Below, piece by piece: positions 31,868 through 43,121 of a DNA stretch of 64,000 nt (the stretch's first letter is position 1; each line of letters opens with the position of its first letter). The notes below the pieces were generated by a model. The model was not told where the DNA came from and made no database searches. It saw nothing but the letters and a program-made list of their open reading frames with translations. Position numbers and translations under genes: made by a program. Source of the stretch: Bemisia tabaci (taxonomy: Eukaryota; Arthropoda; Insecta; Hemiptera; Aleyrodidae); the NCBI RefSeq assembly GCF_918797505.1, contig NC_092796.1, forward strand, positions 27,848,098-27,912,097. Reading direction: 5' to 3'.

Positions 31868-32105
31868 ATAGGCCGAGTTCACAAAGGCCCGATGGAAAGG
31901 CCAACATTTTTCCAGAGGCTGATCCAGCAAATTGGCAGCACCGGATTCCCTCCGTTTAAACCGATGTTAAATAATCGATTCTAGTCGGAGCATCTGGCCC
32001 CTCCAAGAATCGATACATTTCCATTGGTTTAAATGGAGAATAACAATGTTGCCGATTTTCTGGATTAGCCGATGCATTTTCCCATTCCGCGGAAAGGCCC
32101 GTTAA
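31868..32105. repeat. palindromic TIR element, about 238 bp
   Basis: AAAGGCCCGATGGAAAGGCC near the left corresponds to GGAAAGGCCCGTT at the right. CCAGCAAATTGGCAGCA and TGTTGCCGATTTTCTGG, and the TTTAAAC/GTTTAAA pair around AATCGAT, give the inverted structure. Related in layout to the element at 58874-59036. Confidence 0.6.
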
Positions 32106-33000
32106 CGCTAGGGTGTTACATTCTAGTTGTGATGTTGGAATGAGATCGAGATGAATTCTACAGTCTTGAGCGTAGATAGGGTTTCCAAAAAACACCGTGT
32201 CTCAATGTTTGAGCGTGATATGGTATTTTTTTCAGAGGATAGGTTGTCATACGGTAATTCAAAACTTAAGACGTAATTATTTTCGCAAATCACAAATATA
32301 CCTACCTATAAAGATTTATAAAAAGGTGCAAGTCAAAGCGCCGTTTGTTCTTACAGAGACGATAGCACGAATATAAAGTAACTGGTCAGCTACGTTTGTC
32401 ACAAAGACAATCTGCACAAAATTACGGCAATTAACACTGATTGGTCTGCTGCCAAGGGGTAAGTGAGAAAAGTGGGAATCGAGATGATATTTCATGGATT
32501 GCATCAACGGATGTGGGTCAAAATTTTCACAGAGCTCTCGAGCTGGAGAAACGAGCGAAGAAAATCGCGCAAGATATTTTCAGTTAAATCATCGATATGA
32601 CGTCGGGATATCGGAAACGCGAATGTAATTAGTGCAGCGGGTATTGCATGAGCGCCTGTCTCTCATCAACTCTTACAAATGGTTAGTAACGGCAGAAGGG
32701 GAACCGATTGATCAGAACGCTAGGGCAGCGATGCCTTGCTGACACTAAAAAACGACCTGCTCTGCAAACTGCACTTTGCAACCGTAAAGCACCTGTATAG
32801 AGATAGTACTAGCGAAATGCCCGTGACTGGAGTCACGGGTCTAGAGGCCGCTAAAATATATATAACCCCGAAAAAGTGGTGGTAGGAGAGCAAGACATGC
32901 CATAAAAAAAAAAAAATGATAAAATCGATAGAAAAATGAGTTGAGGGGAGTCGGAGAGGGTGATGGAGCTAGCAAAATGAGCTGGGGAGGGAGGTAGAAC
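32106..33000. other. no gene supported
   Basis: A small hairpin GCCCGTGACTGGAGTCACGGG lies at about 32820-32840. TATAAAAAG (about 32314) lacks an initiator. Nothing else is recognisable. Confidence 0.45.
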
Positions 33001-33023
33001 GGGGGGGGGGGGGGGGGGGGGGG
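33001..33023. repeat. poly-G run
   Basis: About 22-23 consecutive G, immediately before a CTGCCGTGC-family element. Length is likely unreliable in any assembly. Confidence 0.9.
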
Positions 33024-33038
33024 CGTCAACGAGCTATT

Positions 33039-33291
33039 CTGTCGTACTGAGGAAGAACGTCGTATGAACCTACAAGATTTGCAAATTCCCCCGAGTAAAA
33101 CATGTATTTTTGAAAGAAAAAATGCATATTTTTTCTTGAAATTTTCAGATTATTTCGATTGAATTGCGAACTAAATTGTCTGGAAAATTGAAGGACAAAA
33201 ATTCAAATTTTTCCCAGTAAATTCGTCTTATATTGAAGAAAAGTGTGGCAACGGCTGAATGTTCATACGATGTTCTTCCTTAGCACGGCAG
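33039..33291. mobile_element. CTGCCGTGC-family TIR element, full copy
   Basis: 253 bp with ends CTGTCGTACTGAGGAAGAAC and GTTCTTCCTTAGCACGGCAG. Confidence 0.85.
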
Positions 33292-33569
33292 TATTGGAAG
33301 CCTGCCCGACCATAGTAAGATGAGATTCTCATTTAAAATAATGGTTCCTTTCTATGATAAGTTATGGTTACTCGACATAAATTATTCAAGCTTGTAGTTT
33401 TTTTCTTCATATTGAAGCGTGAACTCTAAATTTTACACCTTTAGTCTTATATTTACGCGAATTGGAGCAACTTGAGTCTTAGCATTGCGCTGCGGAAGGA
33501 GAATTTTTTTTTTTTTTGGATAAATGGTGATTCGGATGTTACGGGCCGAATTCGAATCACGGACAGTTG
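33292..33569. other. no feature recognised
   Basis: AT-rich with a short T run near 33508-33519. Confidence 0.5.
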
Positions 33570-33925
33570 TAGGTCTACAAAAAAAGGTCTACTCAAAAAA
33601 TGTCTACATTTTTTGGTCTACAGTCAAAATTTCTACAGTTAAGAAGTCTACTTTTATAACGCCTAAGAAAGTTAATGTCTACATATAACGCGTCTTTTAA
33701 AAAATGACTACACGATGATTCTTCTCCATAGATACAACTAAAGAAGTAACTGATGTGAGTTCACTCTACCTATATCTTTCAGAAGTGAACTTTCTGGGTA
33801 TGGACTTTTTTTTAGAAGACATTATTATTTGTAGACATTTTTGTAGAGGACTTTTTAGTTCTAGAAATTGTAAATGTAGTCCAAAAAATTTAAATTTTCT
33901 GCTTGTGGATATTTTTGCTGTAGAC
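33570..33925. repeat. inverted array of GTCTACA motifs
   Basis: The left half (33570-33680) carries repeated GTCTACA/GTCTACT motifs on the plus strand. The right half (33825-33925) carries the complement TGTAGAC/GTAGA forms, giving two facing arrays around a 140-bp centre. Arms are held together by the repeated motif rather than by base-for-base inverted identity. Confidence 0.6.
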
Positions 33926-34544
33926 CTTCTGTCTATGCATACCCCGAATTCAATTCATTTCTGCTATCCGTTTAGTGGCATGAGCCCTTCAATTTAAGCT
34001 CGTTTTTGATTGGTAATTGGCTTCACTTTAGCTCCAATTGAGAAGCAAATTCGCAGCGGTTAGAAATATAGAACGGTCAAAAGGGCGTAGCCTCCTGCAT
34101 CCCAGGGTAATCAACTATGCAGCGCTCTGCAATTTGCTATGTATAGCACATGAATACTTAGCGCATGACAAAAAAAATCAGGTCTATTATTACAAAAAAA
34201 TATATAATGCATGTATACACGTTACAGGCAATTAGCAATGCCGGCAAATTGCAATCTATTTGCGTTGTATAAAAAATGTAAGAATTCAGAAGTAAAGAAA
34301 TAAGATAGCAAGTTTCATGATTATGCCTGCGGAATCCGACCAGACGCATTCATTCCTCGTGGATGCATGGCGTCAGCTAGCACACTCACAAAAGCATGTG
34401 GTCAAATCAGTGGCTTCAGTCGGTTCTGTTCGGATATAGGCAACTAAATTAACGACTTGGTAGGTAAAGCGGAGAGGATCATCAAGATTTGAAGGGGCTC
34501 TGAGCCGAGGTCGAACTTCTACAGTTCCTCACCAATGAAACCTC
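33926..34544. other. no gene supported
   Basis: A diverged AATTTGC/TAGCA-rich patch (34090-34260) with inverted halves CAGCGCTCTGCAATTTGC and GCCGGCAAATTGCAATC may be another old foldback. No coding frame supported. Confidence 0.4.
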
Positions 34545-34701
34545 CACTTAAAGTTCCTGACATTTTAGATTGAATTGCGAAGAAAATCATCTACAAAATA
34601 TTAAGAAAAATATTCAAAATTTTCTCGGTAAATTTGTTTTTTTATCGAAAAAAATATGGCGACGTCTAAAGTACATACGACGTTTCTCCTTAGCACGGCA
34701 G
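34545..34701. repeat. CTGCCGTGC-family element, right-end fragment
   Basis: Family interior (TTAGATTGAATTGCGAAGAA) and right end GTTTCTCCTTAGCACGGCAG; the left end is missing. Confidence 0.7.
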
Positions 34702-34753
34702 ATTAGATTCTCCGGGGATCATTGCAGTCAGGCCGACAGTACTGTAATATTCG

Positions 34754-35067
34754 TACACGGAGAAAAAACTTCGTGCGTGGGACCCGAAGTTGAGGTCATA
34801 TGGATCTCTGAAGTTTTCGGAGCACGCATCTAAAAACTTGAAGTCCAGCTGCCGAAGTTCGGGTCAGACATCTGAAGAACTTCGATGTATACCGGAGGGT
34901 TCGGGTCACACATCTGAAGTACTCCCGGTACATGCCGAGGTGCCTCGATGTCTGACTCGAACTTCGGCAGCTCGACCTCAAGTTTTCGGATGCGTGATCA
35001 GAAAACTTCAGAGATCCATATGACCTCAACTTCAGGTCCCACGCACGAAGTTTTTTTTCTCCGTGTA
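34754..35067. mobile_element. hairpin element, TACACGGAGAAAAAA family
   Basis: 314 bp with ends TACACGGAGAAAAAACTTCG and CGAAGTTTTTTTTCTCCGTG. CGTGCGTGGGACC, AAGTTGAGGTCATATGGATC and GAACTTCGGCAGCT-type pairs extend the stem over most of the element. Mirror open frames on both strands result. A worn relative is at about 37932-38030. Confidence 0.85.
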
Positions 35068-35070
35068 AGG

Positions 35071-35352
35071 GCTGCTTGTTGAAATTATTTGACAAAGCGA
35101 TAGACGAAGAAGACGGAGGGAGTATGGAGCGATCCGTGGACTTACGGAGAAAATGATCGACTAACTATAGCATCGGCTGTGCGGCCATACGGCTAATGAT
35201 AGACTAACTCTCGTCGGTTGCTGTTAGTTAGTCTATTACCTACCACATTTGTCCATTGCAACGAGTATCCACCCGCTTCCACCAGTATAGGATCCTTTCA
35301 TATCCCTTTTGTCGTCTTTGTCTATAGCTTTGTCGATCAATTTTAACAATGA
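35071..35352. mobile_element. ATAGACAAAG-family TIR element
   Basis: About 282 bp. GACAAAGCGATAGACGAAGA at the left and TCTATAGCTTTGTCGATC at the right; the outer ends are worn. Confidence 0.75.
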
Positions 35353-35587
35353 GCCCGTTGGAATGTCCACTGTCCGAAGCTTTTTCTTTTATTTATTTTG
35401 GTTCGATTCGGCAATCGAGTCAAAAATCTACCATAGCAATGAACAGAGCTTTTTAATTAGGCACAAAGAGGCAGGCAGCGGACAGGTTAAGAGATGCGAT
35501 AAGAGGGAACCGGGTGGTTAAGAGTCGCACGGAAACTATTGCGAATTAGCATGGACAACGTTTTCGTTTCGCAAAAGACTAACAATT
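35353..35587. other. no feature recognised
   Basis: Short unassigned interval between elements. Confidence 0.5.
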
Positions 35588-35841
35588 CCGACATGCTAAG
35601 GAAAAACGCCGCATGAACATTCGAGAGTCACCAAATTTCCTGGGATAAAACGTTTCTTTTGAAGGGAAGTTATGCATATTTTTCCTTGAAATTTTTAAAT
35701 TATTTCAGATTGAAAAGCGAACAATATTGTCAGAAAAATCGGCAGAAACATATTCACAACTCTCCCGATAAATCCGTATTTTGAGAAAGGAAGTTTGGCA
35801 ACGCCTAAAGGCTCATACGCCGTTCTTCCGTAGCACGGCAG
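35588..35841. mobile_element. CTGCCGTGC-family TIR element, full copy
   Basis: 254 bp with worn left end CCGACATGCTAAGGAAAAAC and right end GTTCTTCCGTAGCACGGCAG. Confidence 0.8.
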
Positions 35842-36072
35842 CATTGAGGTACCTACTCTTGCGCAAGAGTCTCCATCTGAAACTGGATTAATTGTCCAAG
35901 CTCCTCCTGCCCAGAATTAATCACGCGCCTCATGATGACTTAGTTCGCGAGGACTTCGTGACTCGTGAACAAACGTTTGACAGAAGGACTGGCGAGGGGA
36001 ATGGTTCGTCGGGTTAACCAACGTCCAACAAAAGCATGCTTCCTTCTGGATAGAGATACAACATTTCTTCAG

Positions 36073-36149
36073 TGAAGTTGCTTCCACTCGCAGAAAAAAA
36101 GAAGAAAATAGAATGTAAAAAGAAAGTTTGAAGTGTTGCAAACAAGGGT
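36073..36149. repeat. 77-bp direct repeat, copy 1 (of 36603-36678)
   Basis: AGTGAAGTTGCTTCCACTCG then AGAAAAAAAGAAGAAAATAG and AAAGTTTGAA(G/A)TGTTGCAAAC; repeated about 530 bp downstream. Confidence 0.65.
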
Positions 36150-36449
36150 GACTTTTGGGATCATTATATGCATAAACAACAGATCGGTTTTCCTATGCAT
36201 TTAAATGCTGTTACGGCTGAGGAAGAAATAGCGCGGTTTCTTATGGCTAACATGTAGTCCATTTGTAAATGGTCCCAAATTTGTCTTAGAAGGATACCAA
36301 CCAACAATTTTTCATGAGTGTACCTTGGCTTTTTCGTCAATTTTATTCCTTTCGAGACAACACTTTGAAAATCGCATGTGAAATTGATACCTATGCGGAA
36401 TAATTCACGAGCTACATGAAAATACCGTTCGTTTCGTGGATAACGGCCG

Positions 36450-36602
36450 AAAGTTCCAGGTACTGGAGCTGTAGCTTTGACTGTCCCCAGTTTAGAGGCT
36501 GGAGTAACAGGTGCAACACACGGTGCTTTCGGCCTCTGAGCCCGGAACGGACGGTATGTATATAAATACGACCCGAAAGTCTGCGGTCAGGATTTTTTTT
36601 AG
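36450..36602. repeat. fragment of the CGGACGGTATGT hairpin element
   Basis: Shares CTGGAGC(T/C)GTAGCTTTGA, GGAACGGACGGTATGT and a terminal AT(T)TTTTTTTAGTG with the full hairpin at 47261-47500. It lies between the two 77-bp direct repeats. Confidence 0.55.
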
Positions 36603-36678
36603 TGAAGTCGATTTCACTCAGAAAAAAAGAAGAAAATAACATGTAAATAGAAAGTTTGAAATGTTGCAAACGAGGGTG
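36603..36678. repeat. 77-bp direct repeat, copy 2 (of 36073-36149)
   Basis: Repeats AGAAAAAAAGAAGAAAATA and AAAGTTTGAAATGTTGCAAAC. Confidence 0.65.
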
Positions 36679-37128
36679 TATTTCGGACTTAGGCCACAAA
36701 ATCGTTGGGTTCGAAAGTATTATTAGAGGGTCGTGGCAAACACAAAACCAATTTCATTCGCAGTTTGACTACTACTCGGTGTACTGCCTGGCAGTAAAAG
36801 ATGGTCATACGAAGAAAAGTGCGGTCGAAACAATAAAACGCTGAAGTTTCATTCCACTTGCCGTCCTGTTTATGTTGCAACACCTCCCGCGATGTGTTTA
36901 TAAATCGTGCGCGGTTGCCAGACGGTCCGGTCATAAATGCCTATTTTAAAATTTAACATCAAGAATCGAGGCTTTATTACAATTGTTCGGCAACCCGGGT
37001 CCCATCCGTGAAAGAACAATAGAGCGTCCTCTCTCACAAATTGCATTCAAATCCAGAATGATGGCAGCTTATCCGGCGGTACATAAACGGTTGCCTTGTT
37101 CAAAAATATCTTCTGTGACTTAAAAAAG

Positions 37129-37167
<39 letters not shown>

Positions 37168-37625
37168 ATAGCGCGTGGCCAATAAAGGACTTAAACGACA
37201 CCGTACGCTTTAGAAGAAAAAAAATGAAAATTGCACCATTTGGCGAGGAGGTTTTATTATTGTTTGCGCCACCTCTGCCTCTCTGTCAAGTTGACGTTTC
37301 ATGATGTAACGACCTCTCCAGACACCGCGAGGAAGGTGAAATAAGTACCTGAAGCTGATGATAACGAGATAAAATTGATTATCCAACGGGAAAGAAATGA
37401 AAAATTTCCATGATTCGCCCGTGTGTGGTTTGCCAAGTACGCCGCGATTTGTCAGACTGTTGGTCGTTCGAAATCCCGAGGGCGCGTCTTCGAAAAAAAA
37501 TGAAAAACTTGGGATTCGCGAGGTCAGCCGAGACACGCGATCACGGAAAGTGCTTTCGGATTTTCTCAGCGTGGTTTCATTCGGCATTGAACATCACTTC
37601 GATTCGCCGTTCTCCCCACGAAAGA
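36679..37625. other. no gene supported; poly-A run
   Basis: A pure A run (about 37131-37165) and overlapping frames on both strands (37210-37587 minus, 37397-37660 plus) without recognisable products. Confidence 0.4.
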
Positions 37626-37795
37626 CAGTTGCGTGGCGTGCTTTGCGATACATCGATTGATCTGTCATTTAAACCTGTGGAAAAGGATCGATTAGCAGGG
37701 TGTTCGCGATGAACGCGAACACCTCAATAATAGATTCTTTACCCCGGATTCAAATGGGGAAACATCGATGGATCGCAAAACACGCCACGCCACTG
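37626..37795. mobile_element. hAT-type MITE, CAGTGGCGTGGCG family (copy 7)
   Basis: 170 bp. Left end CAGTTGCGTGGCGTG, right end CACGCCACGCCACTG. The central TGTTCGCGATGAACGCGAACA is slightly expanded compared with other copies. Confidence 0.85.
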
Positions 37796-38272
37796 TCGGG
37801 GAGCCCTTGGGGGGAGTTTGGGGAAACAGGAGAATTCTGGGGAATTGCGCTCATAGATAAACATTATAATACTAGATTTTACAATTTTTCCCTGACCGCA
37901 AAAGGCTTACGAGTTCGGTCATTTATAACATAGAGAAAAATTTCGTGAACCAAAGTCCAGGTCATGTATATTTCTCAAGTTCTCGAACTAGGCATCCGTA
38001 AACTCGAGGCCAAGCTGCCGAAGTCCAGGTAGAACTGCGAGCTGATTATTTAAATTGATCGACAAAGTTATAGACGAAGAAGACCTAGAGAGTATGGAGC
38101 AATCCTATTGGTTGAAATGGGTGGTTCCTATGGACTAAGGGTGAAAATGATGGACTAACCATCGGGTCTCTCGTGGGTTGCTGTTAGTTAGTTTATTACC
38201 TACCTCGTTTGTCCATTGCAACCACCCGCTCCCACCAATAGGATCCCTCCAATCTCTTTTGTCTTCTTTGTC

Positions 38273-39150
38273 CAGGGCCGGATTTAGGGGGTGGCCACAT
38301 GGGCCGCGGCCCATGGCGGCAAATTTAGGGGGCGGCAAATTTTGCAATATTTTTAAATGTAGCTATAAAGAAAAATCGGAACCAGAAAAAAAATTACTAA
38401 CGAGAAAAGGTGACAAAATCTCTCATTTCCTGAGAGTATATTTCTAATTTAGTCGTCTCTCTGTGATACAATAGACAGCACCTTTGAATTAGTCGAGTTA
38501 AGACTAAGAGAGAAACCGAACACGGAATTTGGTCTGGAATGGCGCGACGCAGAGAGCAATGATGACGAGGACTTAAGATGAAACGGAGAAACCCTCGGCG
38601 CGGCGCGGCGGTCGGAATGTAACACATATTAGCGCCTTCAAGACTGCATGAATACTTCACGCATAGCGTCAAAGACAGTGCGGTCGCTGCGGTCAGCAGC
38701 GGGCGGCGTGAAACGCATAGCGCCTTCAAGACTGCATGAATACTTCATGCATTGCGTCAAACCGCATACAAGACTGTAGGAATACTTCACGCATTGCGCC
38801 AAACACAGATCGGTCAGCGCGGCGCGGCGGCGGAAGTTAAAATTATTAAACCACATTTATGTTTGTTCTGTCATTATTTTTACGTTCATTTCATATAAAT
38901 GGAAGGCCTTGTCCACACAGAGATAGGTTTACGGAACATAACTTTCGCACTAAGTTCCGTGAACTTTTGCTAGTATATTGTTGACAGGGCTCTCGCAAAA
39001 AATGTGTCCAACACGAGTAAACGCGTCTTATGAACCCCTCCCCCTCCAGCACGTTCACTTGATGGTTCTTATTGATGTTTCAAAACGAATGAGAAGGGGG
39101 CGGCAAAATACAGGCGGCCCATGGGCGGCAAGTAAGTAAATCCGGCCCTG
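38273..39150. mobile_element. CAGGGCCGGATTTA hAT-like element, complete non-autonomous copy
   Basis: 878 bp with ends CAGGGCCGGATTTA and TAAATCCGGCCCTG. It has an exact 8-bp target duplication TCTTTGTC (38265-38272 and 39151-39158). GGCGGCAAATTT/GGGCGGCAA motifs lie near both ends. The middle (38630-38830) carries several units of the GAATACTTCACGCAT cassette. No transposase frame; it must be moved in trans. A truncated relative is at 1050-1706. Confidence 0.93.
38630..38830. repeat. tandem cassette GAATACTTCACGCAT, about four units
   Basis: Units of (TAGCGCCTTC)AAGACTGCATGAATACTTC(A/C) plus GCATTGCG(T/C)CAAAC, some truncated. Embedded in the hAT-like element. Confidence 0.8.
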
Positions 39151-39193
39151 TCTTTGTCTACAGCTTTGTCTATCAATTTCAATAATCGGCCTG

Positions 39194-39520
39194 CTGGCGA
39201 ACACTTACACAACCGCACTGGTTTCACAAGCAAAAATTTAGGTTTGGATTCCTGCCCGATCGCGCAACGTGGCATTGGTGGAGGAGTTTCGACGCGAAGT
39301 CACACATAAGCCCATTAGAAGCATCGGTTTCGGCCATCACCGATAATGGCGGGAGGCACTGCGTCACTGCGTCGCGGTTACGGTACGTTTCGGCCCGAAG
39401 CCAAGCAGGAAAGATGTTCCGCGCCATCACGATTCAATCGGATCCGAGGGAAAAATTAATAATCCGAGAAACTCCCGATTCGCTCGCCGTAAAACGTGAC
39501 TGAAATCCGTCGATTACTTG
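39194..39520. other. no feature recognised
   Basis: Unassigned, moderately GC-rich interval with no supported frame. Confidence 0.45.
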
Positions 39521-39823
39521 CACTCGACGGCCGATCCGACGTCGAGTTGGTGACATTTTTTTGAAAACAGAAAAAAACGCGCGAGGAATCTTCTTATTTT
39601 TGAGCCCTTTCGACGAGAGTGCATGCTTACGAAAAACTTTGGTGGCCATTAACAAGGAGCTCCCTTACGTAATCAAATGCATTGCCAAGTTCTGATTGAT
39701 CACGCTGGTTTTTCGTAAGCATGCACTCTCGTTGAAAGGGCTCAAACATAAGAAGATTCCTCGCGCGTTTTTTCTGTATTCAAAAAAATGCCACCAACTC
39801 GACGTCGGATCGGCAGTCGAGTT
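39521..39823. repeat. foldback palindrome, about 303 bp
   Basis: GGCCGATCCGACGTCGAGTT pairs with AACTCGACGTCGGATCGGC; CGCGCGAGGAATCTTCTTAT pairs with ATAAGAAGATTCCTCGCGCG; GAGTGCATGCTTACGAAAAA pairs with TTTTTCGTAAGCATGCACTC. The loop is about 80 bp. Highly conserved arms. Confidence 0.88.
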
Positions 39824-40376
39824 AGCTTTCAATGAAAAAAATATGTTTCGGACGAATCCTGTTTCAGAGCAAATATTGCGACATAAATGCTAAGAACAGT
39901 TCTACAAAAGAAGAAACTGGCGGAGACTCTTGAAAAGTCTGGGTGCGTTTATTTCCCAGGATATCTAGTGGCCAGAACTAGACTTCTGGTACTGGCTACT
40001 AGATTTCTTGGGGATCATTAGTTGCCCTGTCTCGTAGCCACCACGGAATGTTTTCTTCCGCGTGAGTAAATAAATAAACTATTATTTTTGTTTAAAAAAA
40101 ATTCGAGGTTCATTGGTTCGTTTCTGTCTTTGGAAATTTTTTGGAGCATAATCTTCCAGAAATCGTTGCTTCGTTCTAATCATACGTCACAACAGAGGCG
40201 AGTCCCCTCTCGAAAGACGAGGAGGGGTTGGGGTTGACTCCTGCCTTTCACGCAACCAGATGCTTTTTTTCAAGAGGGTGCACTTTGGGATAGGGTGCAA
40301 GGCGTGGTATTAATAGTTGGACTGAAATACCTCCAAGCTCCAGCAGTCCACCTCACTGCATCCCAGTGATTTCAGA
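39824..40376. other. no feature recognised
   Basis: Unassigned sequence. Confidence 0.45.
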
Positions 40377-40760
40377 TAGAGTACCTGTATAGCGAGAGTA
40401 TAGACAGATGTGAAACTCCGAAAATCCATCAGGCCTTCACCGATGCCTCTGCAAATAAAGTTAGGGCCCAGAAATGCAGCCAACCTATGAATTTCAATTA
40501 TCCAGAGCGATTTACTAGTACAATTATTACAAACCATCGTTTATAAAGCCGTATTTGACTTAGTTTTTGCATAAATTTACTCATTTTTGTGGAAGAACGC
40601 TCATTTATGTACATTCTTAGCCATCTTCGTTAGAATTGGAATCTACAGACTGGCAGTGAAATTTTGTGCGTTAGAAGTTGATTAGAAGGGTGGCTGCACT
40701 TTTGGGCCCTACGCCCTCCATGAAGCGATCTGTCCATACTCTCGCTATATAGGTACTCTA
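40377..40760. mobile_element. hAT-type MITE, TAGAGTACCT family (copy 1)
   Basis: 384 bp with ends TAGAGTACCTGTATAGCGAG and CTCGCTATATAGGTACTCTA. Exact 8-bp target duplication ATTTCAGA (40369-40376 and 40761-40768). The ends fit the hAT YARNG pattern. The interior is unrelated to the other hAT-type families here and non-coding. Confidence 0.9.
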
Positions 40761-40768
40761 ATTTCAGA

Positions 40769-41045
40769 ACACGGCTTGTTCAAATTTTAAAGAGAAAACA
40801 CCACTTTGAAATTTCTCCTTTAAGATGAAGACAGTTCTTTTGGTATTCGCATAAGTTATTTTCTCGCATGGGCAACAAGTCTCTCTTCGACCCGTGGATC
40901 CAATTCAGTCACGAGTTTATGGTCAACGAAATTATCTACTCAGCCAGAGCGCAAGCGCATAAGTGGATGTTATCACGGCAAAAGTTTCTGCGACAATTAT
41001 AAATTCATGAATATTTTAGAGATTACTCACTTGAACGTTGGAAAA
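40769..41045. other. no feature recognised
   Basis: Short unassigned interval. Confidence 0.45.
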
Positions 41046-41171
41046 TTGGACGCGTTTCTGTCAAACGGAACTATGTGCATTATGACGTGAGCCCTGTTAT
41101 GCATATATTCTTATGGGTATCAGGGCTCATGTCTCAATGCACATAGTTTCGTTTGATAGAAATACGTCCAA
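41046..41171. mobile_element. hairpin MITE, GACGTATTT family (copy 2)
   Basis: 126 bp. TTGGACGCGTTTCTGTCAAA and TTTGATAGAAATACGTCCAA ends; inner GTGCATTATGACGTGAGCCC pairs with GGGCTCATGTCTCAATGCAC. Very similar to 15700-15821. Confidence 0.85.
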
Positions 41172-41744
41172 TTCGTCTCCCTGTGGGTAAAACAGCGTAA
41201 TTATATTTCGTCGTGAGCCTCGGAAATAATGGTGATTTATACGCGACGTGGTTCATCTTAGAAAGAACGTTTACGACTTTTTGAGGGTGAAGCCGAGCAC
41301 TGTGACGGCATAGAGCAGATAGGACAAACAACGAACGAGGCCGGGTGCTTAGATACTTGAGTTCGAGTGTTTAACCATCCAAGTTGAGGTGATTGCGAAC
41401 CGAGCAATTTAGTACAGACAGCTTGAAGCTACTGTCTAGTATTTCATTTCCATTTATGACTTTCCATTGTGCGCAATATGATTCAGTGTCAAGATTTTTG
41501 AAAACTCGCCTATTTCTAGAGAGTCCATCCATGACACTGAAGGAGAGTATGCACGTGTATGACTGTTTTTAATTGGTTAGGGCTCACTCTTCGCCCCGCC
41601 CCCTCTTCAAAATTACGTTCAGAGAAAAAATCTCCCTAGAGATAAGGTTTTGGTCCTGACACCGAACACTTATTCTGAGCGCAGAAATATTCGAATTCTC
41701 GGACTTTGATTGGAGCAACACTTTTATCGACAAATTATTCAAGA
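41172..41744. other. no feature recognised
   Basis: Unassigned sequence. Confidence 0.45.
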
Positions 41745-41935
41745 AGAGGAGGGAGAAGAAGAAGAAAAACAAATAAAAGAACAATTAGACGAAGTAAGTG
41801 AGGAAATGACGGGAAAAGAAGAAAAATAATGGAAAGGAAATGGAGAAGAGAAAATAATCAGAGGAGGAGAGAAAAAGAAGCAGAAGAATGGTGAGAGAAG
41901 AAGAAAAAAAAGAAAATGAAGCAGAAAACTAAACA
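41745..41935. repeat. GA-rich low-complexity tract
   Basis: Almost pure purine on the plus strand (AGAAG, GGAGAAG, GAAAAA words). Could form triplex-type structures; no coding evidence. Confidence 0.85.
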
Positions 41936-42419
41936 GACATGCCTATAACATTTTTTCTTTGCATACGTAAAAAACGAGACATTTTCTCTCGCAATTAGCA
42001 GAAAATCGGAAAACAGTCATGGAAACCATTTGGTTCGAAAAACCACGCAATCCACAGCAAAGTATATGCATTTCGCAGTGAATTTTGCGGCAAATCAGAC
42101 AGTAAAAATGACAATGACATCCGGTTCTCTTATTCCGAACAGGTGTAATTTTCACCTCTTCTCAAGGCTTACGGTGGAGAGAGCAGTGCGGCCAGGTTAG
42201 ATCCAAGGTTACTTGTGCCGAAGTGGAAAAAAAAAAAAAAATTCGCGGTATCATACGAAGAAAAAACGCAATAGCCAGGTTATCACTCACGAGCGAAAAA
42301 GAACCACTATACCATCTATATACGAACGTTTTCTCACACACGCGGAGAGAGAGAGAAAAAAAACGGTTTTAACGGTACACTTTGGCGGGAATAAAGGAAT
42401 AAAATCCGGCGGAATGGCA

Positions 42420-42690
42420 CTGACTGCTGCGGAGCCGTAGAGCAGTGCCCGTTGGACAGGTGAATGGCAACTAACACGCCCGCGGGCAGCCCCAGCGCGC
42501 TACGGCCGCGGCTACGCTGCAGCTCCGTAGGAAGTGACGTCACGCGCCGTGATTGTAACTCCCAGCCGTCATGCAAACGATTTGTGCGGGGAGCAGTTAC
42601 GGATGTCCCCACTCTTGCCCCCACCCTCCCCCCTCTCCTTCGAAAACCCCATGCTGCACCCTCTCTTCAGCATGCGTCGGTGCAATCCTG
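42420..42690. other. GC-rich island with a CRE-type palindrome
   Basis: Local GC content is far above the surroundings. TGACGTCA at 42535-42542 is a perfect CREB/bZIP consensus, sitting next to GCGCGCTACGGCCGCGGCTA-type sequence. Overlapping frames on both strands are unrecognised. It could be a promoter of an unseen gene or part of a GC-rich element. Confidence 0.35.
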
Positions 42691-42713
42691 AATTTCAGGT
42701 GCATCCATTGAAT

Positions 42714-42902
42714 CGACACCGGTTTTTTAATAATTTGTCGATCGAATTGGTGTCGATCGATTCACGTTTTCATTTTACGATCCATTCATGTCGATCGAAT
42801 CGAAACGGGTGTTTTTACAGTGTCGATCGAATCGGGGTCTGATTCATGTCGATCGATTCACGTTTTCATTTTTCGATCGATTCATGTCGATCGAATCGAC
42901 AC
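42714..42902. repeat. TCGATCGA motif cluster
   Basis: About eight TCGATCGA or near-matching motifs within 190 bp, linked by repeated CACGTTTTCATTTT and ATTCATGTCGATCGAATCG phrases in direct and inverted order. Degenerate tandem array; its function is unknown. Confidence 0.7.
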
Positions 42903-43121
42903 CGTATAAACAACGTATACACCAAAGAAGAGACAGTTACTTACAGATTGGAAGATATTTCAAACAACAGCACTCACCTGAAATCAAGAAAAGAAAAAAA
43001 AACATGTATTAATGTTAAAGCATAAGATCTCTTTAAAAAACTAACGCAATAAAGCCGAAACGAGCATTATAGTGGGGGCTGGTAATGCTAAAGATTGAGG
43101 GAAAATGAGCAACGTTCGATA

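Larger units (their letters stand above)
38041..39193. mobile_element. ATAGACAAAG-family element interrupted by a hAT-like element
   Basis: Left part (38041-38272) and right part (39151-39193, ending TATCAATTTCAATAATCGG) make a normal roughly 275-bp copy once the 878-bp insertion at 38273 and its duplicated 8 bases are removed. Confidence 0.9.

Noticed and set aside
32314..32350. Promoter from TATAAAAAG
   Set aside because: There is no TCAGT-type initiator at the expected distance and no coding or splice signals downstream.
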